This document shows positions 59,419 to 64,000 of a stretch of 64,000 bases of DNA, one piece after another (the first letter of the stretch is position 1; every line of letters begins with the position of its first letter). The stretch spans positions 1 through 64,000 of the forward strand of contig NZ_AOJL01000013.1 in assembly GCF_000337035.1 (NCBI RefSeq), given 5' to 3'. The position numbers and the translations under genes are program-made. This stretch comes from Halorubrum coriense DSM 10284 (GTDB lineage Archaea > Halobacteriota > Halobacteria > Halobacteriales > Haloferacaceae). The notes below the pieces were generated by a model that saw nothing but the letters and a program-made list of their open reading frames with translations, did no database searches and was not told the DNA's origin.

Positions 59419-60114
59419 CTACTCGGCGAGCGCCCACGTCTCGTCGCCGACGGGCATAGCCACGTCCCGCCGGACCATCTCCTCGATGACCTCGTCGAGG
59501 CGGCCGGGCTGTGCGACCTCCATCTCGATTCGTCCGATGCTGTGGTACTCCTCTAAGTAGTGGCGCAGATCCTCCCGCGAGAACGCCGACTCGTCGGCGC
59601 GCTCCATGGCTCCCTCCGTGAGGTCGACCATGTCTTCGAGGAAGTTCCACGGGTAGACGACCCACGTCCACTGTTCGAGGCGCTCGCCCACAAAGTCGGG
59701 CTGGAACTCCGAGGTGCCCAAGAGCTGGAGCGTCGCGGTGCGGACCGCGCCGGCGTCGCGGTCCTCGACGTACTCCTCGGCCCGCTGGATCGAGCCGCCG
59801 GTGTCGGCGATGTCGTCGATGATGAGGACGTTCTTCCCTTCCACGCTCCCCTCGGGCATGGGGTAGCGGATCTGGGGCTCGTCGCTCTTCTCTGCGGCCC
59901 CGACGTAGTGTTCCATCTTGAGGCTGGTGAGGTCGTTGAGCCCGAGGAAGTCGCAGATACACCGCCCTGCGAACCAGCCGCCGCGGGCGAGGGCGACGAC
60001 CACGTCCGGCTCGAAGTCGGCCCGCTTCACCGCGTCGGACACGTTGCGGCAGAGCCCGTAGATGTACTCCCAGTTGGTGAGTGTACAGTCGAAGTCGTCC
60101 GGGAGGTCGCTCAT
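59419..60114 (-). CDS. purine-type phosphoribosyltransferase
   Basis: A 231-residue type I PRTase. The PRPP-binding motif VLIIDDIADTGGS is canonical, and VALARGGWFAGRCICDFLG provides the N-terminal loop. A conserved WTWVVYPWNF lies after the core, followed by a C-terminal extension of about 60 residues. It resembles xanthine/guanine/hypoxanthine PRTases (Gpt-like), but the base is not determined. It precedes the HD nucleotidase in an operon. Confidence 0.85.
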   Translation of the reverse strand: MSDLPDDFDCTLTNWEYIYGLCRNVSDAVKRADFEPDVVVALARGGWFAGRCICDFLGLNDLTSLKMEHYVGAAEKSDEPQIRYPMPEGSVEGKNVLIIDDIADTGGSIQRAEEYVEDRDAGAVRTATLQLLGTSEFQPDFVGERLEQWTWVVYPWNFLEDMVDLTEGAMERADESAFSREDLRHYLEEYHSIGRIEMEVAQPGRLDEVIEEMVRRDVAMPVGDETWALAE

Positions 60115-60214
60115 ACGAGCGTACCTGCCAGCCGCGCGCTGATAAGGGTTTAGCTCCGCCCTCGCGGGGCGGCGACGGCTGGGGCAGCGCCTCGCTCTCC
60201 GGTCGCTCGCGGCC

Positions 60215-60736
60215 TCACCGCAACGCCGAGACGAGCGCGATACCGCCGGCCAAAAACAGCGCAAGCGCGGCGATCGGCTGGCCGCCGCCGACCGCGAGCG
60301 TCACCCCGTAGACGAGCGCGGCCGCGAGCACGCCGACGAGCAGGCTCGCCCCTGCGTGGACGGCGACGTTCCGCCGGACCCGCGCGCCGCGGCCCACCTG
60401 TTCGCCGAGGCCGACGCCGTGGTCGGCGAGGTCCCACGCAACCGTCAGCCCGACGGCGGCGACGAGCAGCGCCTCGGTGGGGGCCCCGCGGTACCCGGCG
60501 AGCCCGAGTCCCCCAACGCCGATCGCCGCCCCCCACGTCAGGACCCGCGCTGACCGCCGGAGCGACCCGGCGAGGAACGCGAGCGCGGCGATCCCGAGCA
60601 GCGCGCCGCCCGCCGGGCTGGCGATCACGCCGGCGGTCGACGCGACCCCCGCGGCGGTGACGCTCGCGACGATTGCGACCGTCGGCGGCCGCGCGTCGGC
60701 CTCGTGGAAGTCGACGAGCGCGTCGTCGCCGTTCAT
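60215..60736 (-). CDS. small multi-helix membrane protein in the DUF58 operon
   Basis: A 173-residue membrane protein with five to six helices: TVAIVASVTAAGVASTAGV, LLGIAALAFLAG, VLTWGAAIGVGGLGLAG, ALLVAAVGLTVAWDLADHG and VHAGASLLVGVLAAALVYG. Its ATG overlaps the stop of the DUF58 gene (ATGA). I recall a haloarchaeal DUF7519 in this context but cannot confirm it. It is the last gene of a coupled operon with the DUF58 and DUF4129 proteins. Confidence 0.7.
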   Translation of the reverse strand: MNGDDALVDFHEADARPPTVAIVASVTAAGVASTAGVIASPAGGALLGIAALAFLAGSLRRSARVLTWGAAIGVGGLGLAGYRGAPTEALLVAAVGLTVAWDLADHGVGLGEQVGRGARVRRNVAVHAGASLLVGVLAAALVYGVTLAVGGGQPIAALALFLAGGIALVSALR

Positions 60737-62190
60737 CGCGACCACCGTCTCGTCGCGGCCGCGACCGCGACTGGGAAGGAGTCGTCGCCCCACTCCAGCG
60801 CGCGGATCCCCGCCGACCGGAGCGTCCGGAGCCGCTGGCGGCGTTCGAGGGCCGCCAACCGCTCGCCCGCCGTGCCGGTCGCCGTGGGGTCCGGTGAGAG
60901 GACCGTCACGAGGTGGCCGTGCGCGTCGATCCGCCGCGCGAGCGTCGCCGCGGTGTCGTCGACGAGCGGCGTGAAGAAGAGCACCTGCGCGTCGGCCGGG
61001 AGCCGCCGTCTGAACCGCCGGAGCCACAGCGACCGGTAGAACCGCTCGTCGCTCGGCGTCGGGGCCAGCGCCGGGTCGGTGGCCAGCGTCTCGCGCCCGC
61101 GGGCCGCGTGGACCGTCCCGCTGCCCGGCGGGAGCCAGCAGTCCAGCGGCGACAGGGCCGCGACGCCGACCCGGTCGCCGCCGTCGAGGAGTGCGGAGAA
61201 CGCCTGTCCCGCGGCCGCGACGCTCGCCTCCACCGCGGTCTCGGCGTCGGGGTCGGCGGCGACGTAGGCCGACTCGCGGGCGTCGACGAGCAGCATGACG
61301 GTGGCGGAGCGCTCCTCGCGCAGCTCGACGGTCGACAGCTCGCCCGTCCGCGCGCGTCGGTTCCAGTCGACCCGCTTGAGCGGGTCGCCGCGGCGGTACT
61401 CCCGGGTCGCGTGGAACTCGACGCCCGCGCCGCCCACGTCGGTCGGCACCCGCCCGTGGTGGACGGTCGTCAGCCCCCGCAGCGGGAGGTCGCCGCCGGC
61501 GGACAGCTCCGGGGTACAGGCGATCGCGGTCGGCGCGTCGAGGTCGCTGACGCGCTCCCGCGCGCCGGCCGCGTCGCGGGTGATCGCCGTCAGCGGCTCC
61601 CACTCGTGGTCGCCCCGGGCTCCCCGGACGGTGTACTCGAACGTCACCGCCGTCCCGGGTCGCAGCGCCGTCGCGACGCGGGCGGGACCGTCGACGACCG
61701 CCAACCCCGGCGGAACGCCGTCGACGAGCCTGAGGTCGGGGAGCGCGCGCTCGCCCACGTTCTCCGCGCGGACGGTGACCCGGACCTCGTCGCCGGGCTC
61801 CGGGGCCGCGTCGCTCACCGACCGCGTCACCGCGAGCGTCGGTGGCGGCGCGTCGCCGGCCCGCGCGTACACGGCGTACCCGACGCCGACAGCCCCGGCG
61901 AGCACCAGCGCCGACTGCCGGACGAGCACGCCGAGCCCGACGAGCGACAGCGCCGCGCCGGCGATCCCCAGCCAGCGATCGGTCGCGACCTCGCGCCGGC
62001 GTTCCCGGTCGGTCGCGGTCTCGGTCGACTCCGCCCCGGTCGCGTCGCTCTCACCCGCTCCGGTCGCCTCGCTCACCTCTGCTCCCGTCGCCTCCTTCGC
62101 CGCCGACGCACCGGCGTCGCTCGCCTCGCTACCGTCCGGATCCGAATCTGCCGACCCGGGCGCGACCGCTGCGTCCCGCGACTCGCTCAC
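60733..62190 (-). CDS. DUF58 domain protein
   Basis: A 485-residue protein. An acidic/Ala-Glu N-terminal tail (to about residue 65) is followed by two hydrophobic segments (LGIAGAALSLVGLGVLV and VLAGAVGVGYAVYA). A CARDB-like beta domain precedes the DUF58 core EFHATREYRRGDPLKRVDWNRRARTG, and the last third is a VWA-like part with MLLVDARESAY. DUF58 proteins are usually linked to MoxR ATPases and occur in surface-maturation or stress clusters. It overlaps its neighbours on both sides (ATGA). Confidence 0.82.
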   Translation of the reverse strand: MSESRDAAVAPGSADSDPDGSEASDAGASAAKEATGAEVSEATGAGESDATGAESTETATDRERRREVATDRWLGIAGAALSLVGLGVLVRQSALVLAGAVGVGYAVYARAGDAPPPTLAVTRSVSDAAPEPGDEVRVTVRAENVGERALPDLRLVDGVPPGLAVVDGPARVATALRPGTAVTFEYTVRGARGDHEWEPLTAITRDAAGARERVSDLDAPTAIACTPELSAGGDLPLRGLTTVHHGRVPTDVGGAGVEFHATREYRRGDPLKRVDWNRRARTGELSTVELREERSATVMLLVDARESAYVAADPDAETAVEASVAAAGQAFSALLDGGDRVGVAALSPLDCWLPPGSGTVHAARGRETLATDPALAPTPSDERFYRSLWLRRFRRRLPADAQVLFFTPLVDDTAATLARRIDAHGHLVTVLSPDPTATGTAGERLAALERRQRLRTLRSAGIRALEWGDDSFPVAVAAATRRWSR

Positions 62191-62738
62191 GGCTCGCCCC
62201 CGTCGATCCGCTCGAGCTCGTCGATCGCGGCCCGGAGCCCGTACCAGTAGTTCGAGCGTCCCCTGACCCCGGCCACGAGCCGGACGCGGACCGGGTACCC
62301 CGTCCGGGTATCGAAGAACGCGGCGGCGGCGGGGTCGTCAGTCCACGTGCCGTCGTCGACCGCTTCCGCCGCCGCCTCCCGCGCGCAGTTGCGGTCGCGA
62401 GCGACCGCGACGACGGCCGCCTCGCGGACGCGGCCGCGGAGGTCGCGCCGGCTCTGATAGCCGCCCGGTGCGGGACTGGCGACCTGCGCGATCCGCTCGT
62501 CGAGTGCCGAGCCGGGCACCGTGGCTGGCGCGCGCCGCTCCGGCTCGCCGGGGTCGGTCAGCAGTTGCCGCCGGTCGCGACGCGCGTTCACGTACCGGAC
62601 CCCCTGCGCGAGGCCGAGGACGCCGAGCAGCGTGACGACGGCCGACGTGGGCGAGACGGCGGCTGCGATCCCGCGGTCGAGCGCCGCGAAGAGGCCAGCT
62701 GCGACCGCCGCCACCCCCGCGACCGTGAGCGGTCGCAC
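62187..62738 (-). CDS. membrane protein in the DUF58 operon (DUF7269-like)
   Basis: A 183-residue protein starting at a GTG, with a helical pair at the N-terminus (VAGVAAVAAGLFAALDRG and VVTLLGVLGLAQGVRYV) and a soluble part ending in NYWYGLRAAIDELERI. I recall a DUF7269-type annotation for this position in haloarchaea. It overlaps the DUF58 gene (ATGA) and starts with one shared base after the stop of a micro-ORF (TAGTG). Function unknown. Confidence 0.68.
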   Translation of the reverse strand: MRPLTVAGVAAVAAGLFAALDRGIAAAVSPTSAVVTLLGVLGLAQGVRYVNARRDRRQLLTDPGEPERRAPATVPGSALDERIAQVASPAPGGYQSRRDLRGRVREAAVVAVARDRNCAREAAAEAVDDGTWTDDPAAAAFFDTRTGYPVRVRLVAGVRGRSNYWYGLRAAIDELERIDGGEP

Positions 62739-62794
62739 TACGTGTCACCCCCGTCGAGCGCCGTGTCCGCGCTCCCGCCGCGGCCGCGGGTCAC
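62738..62794 (-). CDS. 18-residue micro-ORF between DUF4129 and DUF7269-like genes
   Basis: A tiny frame, GTG to TAG, of 18 amino acids (MTRGRGGSADTALDGGDT). The GTG overlaps the upstream stop as GTGA and the TAG overlaps the next start as TAGTG, so it joins two genes without a gap. Its composition gives no functional hint, and it may be translated mainly as a coupling device. This is only a prediction from arrangement. Confidence 0.35.
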   Translation of the reverse strand: MTRGRGGSADTALDGGDT

Positions 62795-63738
62795 GAGTCG
62801 CCCCCGTGGCGCTCCTCGATCCGGCGCAGTGCCTCGACGGCGCGGCGCTCGCGGTCGTCGGTCGCGTCCTCGCCGCCGTAGCGCACGCGCTCGAAGGCCT
62901 CGGTGAGCGCGGTCACCGGCTCCTCGTCGACGCCGGCGTCGACCGCCGCGGTCGCGAACTCCGCCGGTGTCGAGGACGCCGGCCGGTCGACGTCGAGGAC
63001 GTCGGTCATGTCCCGCCACGCCCGGTACACTTCGTTGTCCGCGTCTGAGGATTCGATCCGGTCCGCGGCCTCGCCCGCCGCCCGCCCGACTGCGGCGAGG
63101 TCCGGCGGCTCCTCGGCCGGCTCGTCAGCTCGGCCGCCCTCGTCGCCGTCGGCCTCGTCGTCGCCGCCGGCGAGGAGGAGCGCGGCGACGCTCGCGATCA
63201 CCGCGGCGACGACGACGACCGCGAAGAGGAGCTGCGGTGCCGACGCCGCCCCCTCACCGCCGCCGAGCCCGCCGCCGCCGGCGGCCCCGGGCGGTAACAG
63301 CCCCGTCTCGTTGCCGCCAAGGCCAAGCGACGCCGAGATGCCCCCTGTTCCGCTGCGGCACGTCGACAGTACCCACCCGAAGAATCCGATCGGCGCGCCG
63401 ACCGCGGCGGCGACCGCGACGCTCGCGAACGGCGACGCGGTGTCGCGATAGGCTACCGCGCCGAGCAGGGTGAGTCCGAGGACGAACGCCGCGACGGCGG
63501 GCGGCTCCCTGAGGAACGGGAGGCAGACGCCAGTCACCGACACCTCACCCGCTTCGCCCGAGGAGGAGAGGATGCCCGGGTCGTCGCCGCCCTCGCCGAC
63601 GCTCGGGCGCTCGCCGGAGCCTCCGCCGAATCCGCCGCTGCCGGTGTCGACCGCGGAGTCGAGCGTCGCGGACGCGACGCCGAGCGCGAGGAGGGCGAGG
63701 AGGGCGACGGCGACCGCGACGAGGGCGTCCCGCTTCAC
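62791..63738 (-). CDS. DUF4129-domain membrane protein
   Basis: A 315-residue protein with an N-terminal helix (ALVAVAVALLALLALGVASA), an exported Gly/Ser-rich loop, further membrane helices in the middle, and a C-terminal DUF4129 region (EVYRAWRDMTDVLDVDRP, then PAEFATAAVDAG). DUF4129 proteins accompany DUF58/MoxR genes. I prefer the GTG at 63738 because a TATA-like AAGCTATT lies about 28-30 nt upstream; 63834 would add 32 basic residues. Confidence 0.75.
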   Translation of the reverse strand: MKRDALVAVAVALLALLALGVASATLDSAVDTGSGGFGGGSGERPSVGEGGDDPGILSSSGEAGEVSVTGVCLPFLREPPAVAAFVLGLTLLGAVAYRDTASPFASVAVAAAVGAPIGFFGWVLSTCRSGTGGISASLGLGGNETGLLPPGAAGGGGLGGGEGAASAPQLLFAVVVVAAVIASVAALLLAGGDDEADGDEGGRADEPAEEPPDLAAVGRAAGEAADRIESSDADNEVYRAWRDMTDVLDVDRPASSTPAEFATAAVDAGVDEEPVTALTEAFERVRYGGEDATDDRERRAVEALRRIEERHGGDS

Positions 63739-63811
63739 GTCACCGAATACGGCGGCCGGCGGGAATAGCTTTCGGCGACCGCTGTCCGTCGCTCCGCTTG
63801 CGCGTTGTCGC

Positions 63812-64000
63812 TTACGCGTTGTCGCTGCCGTCAACGACGTCGTCGAGCGGCGTGGTCGGGAACAGCGCGTCGACGTCGGGATCCGAGTCGACGAGTCGAT
63901 AGGCGGTCCCGTCGGGTTCGACGACGCCGGCCTCGGCGAGGTGGTCGAGGTGCGAGAACGCCTCTCCGGGGCCGTGGAGTACGTGGATGTCTTCCAGCGA
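63812..64000 (-). CDS. C-terminus of a winged-helix regulator, cut by window
   Basis: Only the last 62 codons are visible before the window ends. The segment HLDHLAEAGVVEPDGTAYRLVD looks like the end of a winged helix (recognition helix plus wing), followed by an acidic tail with PTTPLDDVVDG. A haloarchaeal HTH regulator is a fair guess. The N-terminal part lies outside the window and the family cannot be set. Confidence 0.55.
   Translation of the reverse strand, partial: SLEDIHVLHGPGEAFSHLDHLAEAGVVEPDGTAYRLVDSDPDVDALFPTTPLDDVVDGSDNA

Noticed and set aside
63800-63830. Direct repeat GCGTTGTCGCT near 63801 and 63816
   Set aside because: Only two copies of 11 bp, the second inside coding sequence; consistent with chance duplication.

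Overview
The window is chromosomal DNA from a halophilic archaeon (class Halobacteria), most likely Halorubrum or a close relative. The DNA is very GC-rich, the proteins are rich in Asp and Glu, and the gene content is archaeal: a class I CCA-adding enzyme, RFC small subunit, ABCE1, FtsZ2 with CdrL and CdrS, NcsA, archaemetzincin and UPF0146. Many genes have a TATA box about 25-28 nt before the start codon, which fits leaderless mRNAs. The Halorubrum guess rests on my recollection of a roughly 280-bp intergenic repeat, not on a database search. I see no CRISPR array, rRNA, transposase or prophage. The gene set is mostly core chromosome, and I count 77 coding features, two of them cut by the window ends.

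Left third (1-26 kb). A HerA-like ATPase cut by the window edge is followed by a CrcB/Fluc fluoride-exporter pair, the CCA-adding enzyme, and two tRNA genes (Asn; a CAU-anticodon tRNA) that flank a degenerate AT-richer patch. Next come OsmC, a HAD phosphatase, a divergent UPF0146/archaemetzincin pair sharing a palindrome, a YgfZ-type folate protein, and a PiT phosphate transporter coupled to a 42-residue membrane peptide. Then follow a phosphodiesterase, rfcS, etfBA, secreted or membrane proteins, a pilin-like protein and a VTE3-like methyltransferase. The EMC6-like/ABCE1 operon, a creatininase-family hydrolase and Sua5/YrdC close this part.

Middle (25-45 kb). A glutaredoxin-like gene lies beside a cysteine-less peroxiredoxin-fold gene, followed by a CNNM/CorC transporter, an HExxH protein, a BNR/Asp-box protein, and an RHH regulator overlapping a YhhQ-type (preQ0/queuosine precursor) transporter. 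The bioY-bioM-bioN biotin transporter sits behind a perfect BirA-type operator. A heme/Fe-S membrane oxidoreductase of HdrD/EMO type is a plausible quinone-side partner of EtfAB at 12.5-14.2 kb. pstSCAB, with a much enlarged PstA, lies behind an AT-rich repeated regulatory region. A Ca2+/cation exchanger, the cobalamin-binding subunit of methylmalonyl-CoA mutase with its MeaB GTPase, an alpha/beta hydrolase and a REC-PAS protein follow.

Right third (45-64 kb). A DUF4442 hot-dog protein and the tRNA thiolase NcsA lead into the division/segregation locus. ftsZ2-cdrS-cdrL reads left, and a coiled-coil gene plus smc-scpA reads right, from a shared 220-bp promoter region. A five-site GTAAGAC motif array surrounds the cdrS-ftsZ2 promoter. 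A full copy of the intergenic repeat follows scpA. MTA phosphorylase, a YeiH-type exporter coupled to a 43-residue membrane peptide, an SAMHD1-like HD phosphohydrolase, an HDDC2-like nucleotidase and a phosphoribosyltransferase suggest nucleotide salvage. The window ends in a tightly overlapping DUF4129-DUF58 operon that includes an 18-codon micro-ORF.
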